From: an uncultured Erysipelotrichaceae bacterium
GTDB lineage: Bacteria; Bacillota_I; Bacilli_A; Erysipelotrichales; Erysipelotrichaceae
Reading direction: 5' to 3'
NCBI GenBank assembly: GCA_900314345.1
Contig: OMUX01000255.1
Location: 1 to 5,752, forward strand
Length of the DNA: 5,752 nt
The position numbers and the translations under genes are program-made. Under the pieces are notes generated by a model. It was not told the origin of the DNA and did not search any database. It saw only the letters and a program-made list of their open reading frames with translations. How positions within the stretch are numbered: the first letter of the stretch is position 1; the number at the start of each line of letters is the position of its first letter. Below, piece after piece: positions 1 to 5,109 of the stretch.

Positions 1-705
1 AAGGAATCTGAACCTGCGTCTGAAAAAAGTGAAGAAGAATCATCTGCTGTTACTGAGGATCATACAGAAGCAGAAGAACCTACGGCAGAGCCGGTCAGTA
101 CAGCTGAAGAGAGTGAAGAAACACATTCTGACAACGTTGAATCTGAAGAAGAGATGCAGCTGCGCGACAAGGCAACCCTGGAAGGTCTGCTCTACATTGT
201 CGGGGATGAAGGCCTGAGCATTGAACAGGCCGGCAGCGCACTGGAACGCAAGCCGGAAGAATGTGAAGCATTGCTGCAGAAACTCAAGGAAGAATATGAT
301 GACAAGTCCCATGGTATTCAGCTTGCATGCTTTGGCGGTACCTGGCGTTTCCTTTCCAAGGAATCCGTGCATGAAAGTGCAAGGAAGCTGTTTGCCATGG
401 AAGCCAATGCAAAGCTTTCCCAGGCGGCATTGGAAACCCTTGCCATCATTGCCTACAAGCAGCCGGTGACCCGTGTGGAGATTGAAGAGATCCGCGGGGT
501 AGGTGCTGACATGATGCTCCGGAAGCTCATGGCCAGGAATCTTGTCCGGGAGAACGGACGCAGCGATGCCCCGGGCAAACCGATCCTTTATGAAGTGACA
601 GAAGAGTTCATGAATGATTTCAAGCTCATGAGTCTCAAGGAACTGCCGGATCTTCCGACATTCCATGATGATGACAAGGAAAGCGAGGACCTGTTTAAGC
701 AATGA
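1..705 (+). CDS. scpB: Segregation and condensation protein B (ScpB), 5' end outside the window, with an acidic N-terminal extension
   Basis: ScpB binds the kleisin ScpA and, with SMC, forms the bacterial condensin that organises and segregates the chromosome; it acts on the nucleoid. The family part starts at the Met encoded at 154 and runs 183 residues, close to the usual ScpB length of about 190. It holds two winged-helix domains. Counting from that Met, recognisable blocks are the start (EGLLYIVGDEGLS, 9-22), the second-domain helix (LSQAALETLAIIAYKQPVTR, 88-107), EEIRGV (111-116) and GRSDAPGKPILY (135-146). The same frame is open back to base 1, giving 51 further residues with 19 Glu and 2 Asp, no start codon and no stop, so the true start lies upstream. 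The Met at 154 has only a weak purine stretch before it and could be an alternative start. The extension may be a disordered tail or a linker from a ScpA-ScpB fusion; the window cannot decide. The stop overlaps the next ATG (ATGA). Family call is very sure. Confidence 0.93.
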   Translation, partial: KESEPASEKSEEESSAVTEDHTEAEEPTAEPVSTAEESEETHSDNVESEEEMQLRDKATLEGLLYIVGDEGLSIEQAGSALERKPEECEALLQKLKEEYDDKSHGIQLACFGGTWRFLSKESVHESARKLFAMEANAKLSQAALETLAIIAYKQPVTRVEIEEIRGVGADMMLRKLMARNLVRENGRSDAPGKPILYEVTEEFMNDFKLMSLKELPDLPTFHDDDKESEDLFKQ

Positions 706-1463
706 AGCGCCTGTTGTGCATACTGCTTTCCCTGGGCATGCTGTGCGGATGCGGTACAGCCGTTGAAAGCAAGGATGCTGCTTCTTCACAGGAACCTGTT
801 TCCTACAGCTGCCGGGTCATGGACTACTATGACTATGCTGCGCCGGTTCCCTACAGTGAAGATGCAGATGACAGCTATTATGACAGTACGTTGTTTGCCG
901 GAGATTCCCGGATGGGTTCGCTGTACCTCTACGGGACGCACAAGAATGCGCAGATTGAATATGTCACAAGCCTGAACCTGCTTCTGATTGACACCATGCC
1001 GTTGGACAATCATGAAGACGGCGCGACGCTGATGGATGTGCTGCAGTCCACGGACAAGAAGAACATCTATCTGCTGTTCGGCATCAACGAGATCCGGAAT
1101 CAGAACTTTGATGCCTTCAATGCCGAGTATCAGGATATAGTAAACATGCTGAGGCAGAATGATCCGGATGTGAACATCTACATCATCCTGTCCTATCATC
1201 CGCGTCAGGTATCCGGACTGAGCGATGATCAGCTCAGTGCCCAGCTGCAGATGATGAACGGCGGCTTGATTGATCTTGCCATGAACAACCATGTCTACTA
1301 TCTGGATACGGACAACGGACTGGATGATGATGGCGGAAAGATCAGGGAAGAGTTCGTGTTTGACGGGCTTCATTTCAATCCTGAAGGTGCACATGCCTTT
1401 GAGGATTACATTGCGAAGCATACGGTAAGGAGTGAGAACTATGTTAAGGAAGTTTGTGAGTAG
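702..1463 (+). CDS. SGNH/GDSL-fold hydrolase-like lipoprotein
   Basis: This is a predicted membrane-anchored, extracytoplasmic esterase or acyltransferase of the SGNH hydrolase superfamily. A signal peptide with hydrophobic core (residues 4-14) ends in the lipobox L-C-G-C, with Cys17 the expected lipidated residue. After an acidic, Tyr-rich spacer come the family blocks: GDS (67-69, nucleophile Ser69), GINE (127-130, oxyanion Asn129) and DGLH (221-224, Asp221 and His224). The triad is therefore complete. Block II around residues 89-92 (TSLN) seems to have Ser where related proteins usually have Gly, an observation from memory of the family. Similar GDSL proteins in Bacillota sit beside MBOAT O-acyltransferases and DUF4358 lipoproteins and are thought to modify envelope polymers; the next gene here is DUF4358. 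The ATG overlaps the scpB stop by 4 bases, with no strong ribosome site, so translation is probably coupled. The substrate is unknown. Confidence 0.85.
   Translation: MKRLLCILLSLGMLCGCGTAVESKDAASSQEPVSYSCRVMDYYDYAAPVPYSEDADDSYYDSTLFAGDSRMGSLYLYGTHKNAQIEYVTSLNLLLIDTMPLDNHEDGATLMDVLQSTDKKNIYLLFGINEIRNQNFDAFNAEYQDIVNMLRQNDPDVNIYIILSYHPRQVSGLSDDQLSAQLQMMNGGLIDLAMNNHVYYLDTDNGLDDDGGKIREEFVFDGLHFNPEGAHAFEDYIAKHTVRSENYVKEVCE
1427..1432 (+). promoter_or_regulatory. Ribosome binding site (AAGGAG) fixing the start of the DUF4358 gene
   Basis: AAGGAG ends 8 bases before the ATG at 1441, an ideal spacing. The in-frame GTG at 1432 lies inside this element and cannot use it, so the ATG at 1441 is the better start. 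The site lies inside the 3' end of the upstream lipoprotein gene. Confidence 0.85.
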
Positions 1464-1905
1464 TGTTCTGTGTCTGTTTCTTCTGACTGCCTGCGGCAGC
1501 AGCACAGCATCAGAAGCTGCAGAAACCAATGCAGCAGCGGAACAGACCGCAAAGATCGTCAGCGATCTGAATCTGAAGGATACCATGGATGAGGTACAGC
1601 CGAGAATCATCACCGGTCTGTTCTTCTTTGAGGAAGGAACGGTTTCTGATTCCAGCGTCTATATTGCCAACAACAAGACGGCAGATGTTGTGGGTGTGTT
1701 TGTCACCGACCAGATCGACAAGACAAAGGAAGCTGTGACAACGTATCTGCAGACGCAGAAGGCACAGATGGAAAGCTACTACCCCGACGAGGTATTCAAG
1801 ATTGACAATGCCATCGTGGATGACAACGGTTCTGAGGTTGTCCTGATTGTATGCAACGATCTGGAAGCCGCTAAGAAGGAAGCCGCAGCAATCCTGGGCA
1901 AGTAA
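1441..1905 (+). CDS. DUF4358 domain lipoprotein
   Basis: A 154-residue secreted lipoprotein of unknown function. The signal peptide has a basic start (MLRK), a hydrophobic core and the lipobox L-T-A-C with Cys18 as the lipidated residue. An Ala/Glu/Thr-rich linker (about 20-38) leads into a domain matching the DUF4358 pattern: a hydrophobic turn near GLFFFEE (59-65), a strand pair around VYIANNKTADVVGVFVT (73-89), a charged helix (about 90-112), the YYP motif (113-115) and a closing strand VVLIVCND (133-140). DUF4358 proteins in Bacillota are commonly lipoproteins next to GDSL and MBOAT envelope genes, which fits the upstream neighbour. Start chosen by the AAGGAG site; the coding region overlaps the end of the GDSL gene by 23 bases. 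It is the last gene of the plus-strand operon and is followed directly by a hairpin. No enzymatic motif is visible. Confidence 0.82.
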   Translation: MLRKFVSSVLCLFLLTACGSSTASEAAETNAAAEQTAKIVSDLNLKDTMDEVQPRIITGLFFFEEGTVSDSSVYIANNKTADVVGVFVTDQIDKTKEAVTTYLQTQKAQMESYYPDEVFKIDNAIVDDNGSEVVLIVCNDLEAAKKEAAAILGK

Positions 1906-1906
1906 A

Positions 1907-1926
1907 AAGGGAACCGATGTTCCCTT
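1907..1926. terminator. Shared hairpin terminator between convergent genes, stronger for the minus strand
   Basis: A perfect 8-bp stem (AAGGGAAC / GTTCCCTT) encloses a 4-base loop. Read on the minus strand, the stem runs into five T residues, a good intrinsic terminator for the regulator gene. Read on the plus strand, only two T residues follow, so termination of the lipoprotein operon may be weaker. The minus-strand stop codon (1925-1927) overlaps the stem, and the plus-strand stop ends at 1905. Confidence 0.75.
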
Positions 1927-2605
1927 AACGGACGGGCCTGAGCAGACGGATGTGATTCCGTTCTGCCTCAAGGTATCCGTCCTTTTTCAGTTTTGTCAGT
2001 TCTGAAGACATTGCCGCACGGTCCACACAGAGATATTCCGCAAGCTGTGCACGTGTCAGATCCAGGTCAAAGGAATCAGAATGATGCTCGACGGACTGCT
2101 GGGAAAAGTAGGAAAGCAGCTTCTCTTTGGTCGAACGCTTTTCCATATGCACGAGCTTCTCGTTGAGCTCCAGGTTCTTTTCCGCAAACACATGCATGAG
2201 ATTGCGCACCAGAATCGTATGGAATCTCCGGGAACCGTCCAGCCGCATGATGTCATTCATGTTGAACCAAAGCACGGTGCTTGCCGTCTGTGCCTGGATC
2301 GTGGAAAGGGAGACCGTGCTTCTGGCACAGGCACTGGATTCCAGGAACAGCTGTCCTTCTTTGATCTCATGGATTTCACTGCGTCTTCCCCAGAAGTCCT
2401 CCTGATACTGCAGCAGGCTTCCTTCCAGCAGGACGCCGGCTCTGGATGTTTTCGTGCCCTGGCTGATCAGGATCTGGTTGGAACGGTAGTATTTCAGCTG
2501 GGAATCCAGGGCTTCCAGCATATCGTCAAACTCCTCTGCGGGAACATTCTGGAAGATGGCTGCCTTGTGCAGGATGCGGATCTGTCTGCTGTAATTTCTC
2601 TTCAT
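1925..2605 (-). CDS. Crp/Fnr-family transcriptional regulator
   Basis: A cytoplasmic DNA-binding regulator of 226 residues, the usual size for the family. Residues about 12-115 form the cyclic-nucleotide-binding-like beta barrel: an opening helix (LHKAAIFQNVPAEEFDDML), strands with GVLLEGSL (57-64) and the EGQLFLESSA loop (83-92). A long dimer helix follows (about 125-155). The C-terminal winged helix-turn-helix spans about 158-222; the recognition unit is near LTRAQLAEYLCVDRAAMSSELTKL seen in two parts, 183-193 and 194-206. The barrel loop does not keep the E. coli CRP cAMP-contact pattern, and only two cysteines are present (93 and 193), so an Fnr-type iron-sulfur cluster is unlikely. The effector is unknown. 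It is transcribed alone, convergent with the lipoprotein operon and divergent from purB. No proper ribosome site precedes the ATG, while an extended -10 promoter sits 8 bases upstream. The first upstream in-frame ATG is cut by a TAA, so this start stands. Confidence 0.9.
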   Translation of the reverse strand: MKRNYSRQIRILHKAAIFQNVPAEEFDDMLEALDSQLKYYRSNQILISQGTKTSRAGVLLEGSLLQYQEDFWGRRSEIHEIKEGQLFLESSACARSTVSLSTIQAQTASTVLWFNMNDIMRLDGSRRFHTILVRNLMHVFAEKNLELNEKLVHMEKRSTKEKLLSYFSQQSVEHHSDSFDLDLTRAQLAEYLCVDRAAMSSELTKLKKDGYLEAERNHIRLLRPVR

Positions 2606-2613
2606 GCCTATGA

Positions 2614-2622
2614 ATTATATCA
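2614..2622 (-). promoter_or_regulatory. Extended -10 promoter (TGATATAAT) of the Crp/Fnr gene
   Basis: Read on the minus strand, the bases are a perfect TGnTATAAT extended -10 element. No good -35 hexamer is seen 16-18 bases upstream, which is acceptable for extended -10 promoters. The element ends 8 bases before the ATG, so transcription should start within about two bases of the start codon. Confidence 0.7.
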
Positions 2623-2651
2623 TTGCCTCTCCCCATTCCCTGAAAATCATG

Positions 2652-2657
2652 TAGAAT
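2652..2657 (+). promoter_or_regulatory. Possible -10 element (TAGAAT) of purB
   Basis: TAGAAT differs from the consensus at one base and would place the transcript start near 2664, just before the purB ribosome site. No convincing -35 hexamer is found at 16-18 bases upstream (that stretch is C-rich), so the call is tentative. No PurR-type box or purine riboswitch fits in this short leader. Confidence 0.35.
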
Positions 2658-2666
2658 ACCTCTGTC

Positions 2667-2674
2667 AAAAGGAG
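2667..2674 (+). promoter_or_regulatory. Ribosome binding site of purB (AAAAGGAG)
   Basis: AAAAGGAG ends 8 bases before the ATG at 2683 and supports that start. It is much stronger than anything ahead of the other genes in the window apart from the DUF4358 gene. Confidence 0.85.
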
Positions 2675-2682
2675 AGAGTGCA

Positions 2683-3978
2683 ATGATCGAACGGTATTCC
2701 AGGAAGTGCATGCGCGACATCTGGACAGATGAAGCGAAGTTCCAGGCTTGGCTTGATGTAGAGATTCTCATTGATGAAGCATGGTCGAAACTCGGTGAGA
2801 TTCCTGCAGAGGATGTAGAGAAGATCCGTCAGAATGCAAAGTTCACGGTTCCCCGCATCCGGGAGATTGAACAGGAGACACGGCATGATGTCGTTGCCTT
2901 CACAAGGTGTGTCTCGGAAAGTCTTGGACCGGAGAAGAAATGGATTCACTATGGTGTAACAAGCACCGATATCGTTGATACAGCCTATGGCATCCTGTAC
3001 AGGAAGGCCAATGCCATCCTGCGCCAGGATATCGTGAATTTCATGGAGATCCTCAAGGAAAATGCCCTGAAGTACAAAGATACGGTCATGATGGGAAGAA
3101 CCCATGGTGTTCATGCGGAGATCACAACCTTCGGCATGAAGTTCGCGCTGTGGTATGAAGAAATGAAGCGCAATCTGGCAAGGTTCGATGAAGCCGCTGC
3201 CGGTGTTGAAGCTGGAAAGATCTCCGGTGCTGTCGGAACGTTTGCCAATATTCCTCCGTTTGTACAGGACTATGTCTGCGGGCAGCTTGGCATTCATTCC
3301 GCCAATATCTCCACGCAGGTCCTGCAGCGTGACAGACATGCATACTACTTTGCAACACTGGCCATCATCGGCACAACACTGGAACAGATGGCTACCGAGA
3401 TCAGGCATCTGCAGAGAACGGAAGTCCGTGAGGTGGAGGAACACTTCAACAAGGGACAGAAGGGATCTTCCGCCATGCCGCACAAGCGCAACCCGATCGG
3501 TTCCGAGAACATCTGCGGCTGTGCAAGGGTGCTGAGGGGATACATGGTGACAAGCTATGAGGATGTGGCACTCTGGCATGAGCGCGACATCTCCCATTCC
3601 AGTGCCGAGCGCATCATCGCCCCGGATGCCACAGAGCTTCTGGACTACATGCTCAACCGCTTCGGCGGCATTCTGAAGAATCTGACCGTCTTCCCGGACA
3701 AGATGAAGAAGGATATCTGGATGACCAACGGTGTCATCTTCTCCCAGAGATTCATGCTGAAGCTGGTGGAGAAGGGCTGGAGCCGTGAGAAGGCATACGA
3801 TACCGTACAGCCTCAGGCCATCAAGGCATGGGAGAACAACCTGAACTTCAAGGAGCTTATGGAAGCTGTTCCGGAGGTCAGGGAGACACTCAGCCAGGAA
3901 GAGATCGACGACTGCTTCGATCCTTACTACCATACCAAGAACATTGATACCATCTACAAGCGCGTCGGACTGCTGTGA
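2683..3978 (+). CDS. purB: Adenylosuccinate lyase
   Basis: PurB cleaves SAICAR to AICAR plus fumarate in purine synthesis and adenylosuccinate to AMP plus fumarate in the last step to AMP. It is a cytoplasmic homotetramer of the fumarase/aspartase superfamily. The 431 residues are the normal length for Bacillus-type PurB. Visible active-site features fall at the numbers known from that enzyme: His68 (RHDV), His89 (WIHYG), His141 in MGRTHG, the flexible signature loop [11 protein letters not shown] (261-271) with its catalytic Ser, Lys268 and Glu275. The substrate-binding TST motif (93-95, GVTSTD) is intact. The C-terminal domain runs to the end ([13 protein letters not shown]) without truncation. 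The gene stands alone: divergent from the regulator with 77 bases between them, and followed within 10 bases by a strong terminator, so it is probably monocistronic. No other purine gene is in view. Confidence 0.98.
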   Translation: MIERYSRKCMRDIWTDEAKFQAWLDVEILIDEAWSKLGEIPAEDVEKIRQNAKFTVPRIREIEQETRHDVVAFTRCVSESLGPEKKWIHYGVTSTDIVDTAYGILYRKANAILRQDIVNFMEILKENALKYKDTVMMGRTHGVHAEITTFGMKFALWYEEMKRNLARFDEAAAGVEAGKISGAVGTFANIPPFVQDYVCGQLGIHSANISTQVLQRDRHAYYFATLAIIGTTLEQMATEIRHLQRTEVREVEEHFNKGQKGSSAMPHKRNPIGSENICGCARVLRGYMVTSYEDVALWHERDISHSSAERIIAPDATELLDYMLNRFGGILKNLTVFPDKMKKDIWMTNGVIFSQRFMLKLVEKGWSREKAYDTVQPQAIKAWENNLNFKELMEAVPEVRETLSQEEIDDCFDPYYHTKNIDTIYKRVGLL

Positions 3979-3983
3979 CTGAA

Positions 3984-4011
3984 AAAGGGGTGCAGAACAT
4001 TGCATCCCTTT
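3984..4011. terminator. Bidirectional intrinsic terminator between purB and the zinc-ribbon gene
   Basis: An 11-bp stem (AAAGGGGTGCA / TGCATCCCTTT, one G-T wobble) with a 6-base loop fills the 41 bases between the two convergent stop codons. On the plus strand the stem ends in a pyrimidine run (TTTCTTCT); on the minus strand it runs into five T residues. It should end both purB and the mupG-cutC operon. Confidence 0.85.
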
Positions 4012-4019
4012 CTTCTGGT

Positions 4020-4289
4020 TCAGAACTCTGCGAGATCTGCCAGTGTCAGATCCCCGTACGTGCTGCTGTGTACATGCAGATCACTCTGATCACATGCATC
4101 ATCGCTGGCGAGGAATTCCTCATTGCAGGAAGGACAGTGGAAATATCCGATCAGCCCGTCCTTGGAACCATCTGTTCCAAGCAGTGTCTTTGCATGACAT
4201 GCGGGGCAGATGAATGCATACCGGTTCAGGCAAAACCTGCCTTTGTATCCGCTGATCTTGAGATATCCGGGTTCTTCATAGACGATCAT
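4020..4289 (-). CDS. Small four-cysteine zinc-ribbon protein of unknown function
   Basis: An 89-residue, probably cytoplasmic protein with no signal peptide or membrane segment. Two knuckles, CPAC (28-31) and CPSC (52-55), separated by 20 residues, give a classic zinc-ribbon spacing. Further cysteines are at 20 and 66. The region between the knuckles is Gly/Asp-rich, and the tail after 61 is acidic with a few His residues. The family is not recognised beyond the fold. The ATG overlaps the cutC stop (ATGA), and a purine stretch (GAGGATGAAGAG) just upstream can serve as ribosome site, so it is the last gene of the minus-strand operon and likely coupled to cutC. It could bind nucleic acid, act as a partner of CutC, or simply hold metal; nothing in the sequence decides. 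That it is a real gene is supported by the overlap, the ordered cysteines and the terminator right after its stop. Confidence 0.8.
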   Translation of the reverse strand: MIVYEEPGYLKISGYKGRFCLNRYAFICPACHAKTLLGTDGSKDGLIGYFHCPSCNEEFLASDDACDQSDLHVHSSTYGDLTLADLAEF

Positions 4290-5092
4290 CGCTCTTCATC
4301 CTCAGAAGACTGGAATCCTTCCTCAAAGCGGTCTTCCCTGAGCATTTCAATGTCAGCACCCGTCAGTTCTCTTTCTTCACTGTTTTCGTGGCTGTATGTA
4401 TTCAGAACAGAGAACAATGCATTCAGTTCTGCTGCACTGACTGCCTGATAGCTGCCATGGTCCTGAAGCCTGACTGATGCACTGAGGTGAATCTGCTTTG
4501 TGCCTGTTTCCGTGAGAATCTGTAAAACGTTGCCGCTGCGGATGCCTCCGCCGGGAAGAATCTCAGTTTTTCCATCAGCTGTCTCCAAGAGATGCTTCAG
4601 GGTATTCGTTCCTTCCAGCGCCGTATCCTTATGGCCGCTTGTCAGGATCCTGTCCACATGGCATGAGATCAGATCCTCCAGTGCAGTGTCTGCGTCCCTT
4701 GCAAGATCAAATGCCTTGTGGAAGACCGCAGTTTTTCCAAAGGAATGGATGAGATCTGCCATTTTCCTTGTTCTTTCTGTGTCAACAGAATCCTTCTCAT
4801 TCAGAAAGCCGAAGACAATCCCGCCCGCGCAATGCTCAAGAAGCCATTGCGCATCACGCAGCATCTGTTCATACTCGGTTTCTGAATAGCAGAAGCCGGA
4901 GCCTCTTGGACGCACCATGCACATCACAGGCACAGGACAGATTTCCTTCACCTTGAGAAAAAGCCCTGCAGAAGGCGTCAGTCCGCCAAGCTCCAGGGCA
5001 GTATTCAGTTCAATCCTCGCAATGGGAAAACGGCAGGCAGTGATGACATCCTGCAGGCTTCCCGTGCATACTTCGACATTGATCTTCTTCAT
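4286..5092 (-). CDS. cutC: CutC-family TIM-barrel protein (called copper homeostasis protein CutC)
   Basis: CutC-family proteins are cytoplasmic TIM barrels first linked to copper tolerance in E. coli; the biochemical activity is unsettled, and this is not the choline lyase of the same name. Family blocks occur in order: GGLTPS (36-41), RPRGSGFCYS (61-70), FHKAFD (124-129), LTSGHK (150-155), GGGIR (181-185) and IHLSAS (201-206). Length is 268 residues against about 250 for E. coli, the surplus being an acidic C-terminal tail from about 235. In E. coli and human proteins the first motif reads IEL/VEL followed by Cys; here that residue is Asn30, so a presumed copper ligand is missing, although Cys9 is kept. 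The start is the first ATG after an in-frame TAG at 5102-5104; its ribosome site is poor (GAAGG one base away). It lies 17 bases after mupG and overlaps the zinc-ribbon gene by 4 bases, so the three are one operon. Confidence 0.92.
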   Translation of the reverse strand: MKKINVEVCTGSLQDVITACRFPIARIELNTALELGGLTPSAGLFLKVKEICPVPVMCMVRPRGSGFCYSETEYEQMLRDAQWLLEHCAGGIVFGFLNEKDSVDTERTRKMADLIHSFGKTAVFHKAFDLARDADTALEDLISCHVDRILTSGHKDTALEGTNTLKHLLETADGKTEILPGGGIRSGNVLQILTETGTKQIHLSASVRLQDHGSYQAVSAAELNALFSVLNTYSHENSEERELTGADIEMLREDRFEEGFQSSEDEER

Positions 5093-5109
5093 GCCTTCAT
5101 TCTACTGCA

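Noticed and set aside
40..789. 249-residue open frame antisense to scpB
   Set aside because: Composition is typical of a complement of a real gene (rich in Cys, His, Phe), and scpB is certain.
786..1613. 275-residue open frame on the minus strand across the two lipoprotein genes
   Set aside because: It is antisense to two clear lipoproteins with signal peptides and a catalytic triad; it has no domain signal and no expression elements.
1432..1905. GTG at 1432 as the start of the DUF4358 lipoprotein
   Set aside because: It falls inside the AAGGAG ribosome site that is properly spaced for the ATG at 1441, and the shorter form gives a normal signal peptide.
2663..2668. A TTGACA -35-like hexamer on the minus strand upstream of the regulator
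   Set aside because: It is 43 bases from the TATAAT element, far beyond a working spacer, and no good -10 lies 16-18 bases downstream of it. It overlaps the purB ribosome-site region.
2606..2682. Purine riboswitch or PurR box ahead of purB
   Set aside because: The stretch is too short for a riboswitch with an expression platform, and no PurR-type inverted motif is visible.
2665..4005. 446-residue open frame antisense to purB, longer than purB itself
   Set aside because: The translation matches no family I recognise and mirrors a highly conserved gene. The openness follows from purB rarely using codons whose complement is a stop. No ribosome site or promoter supports it.
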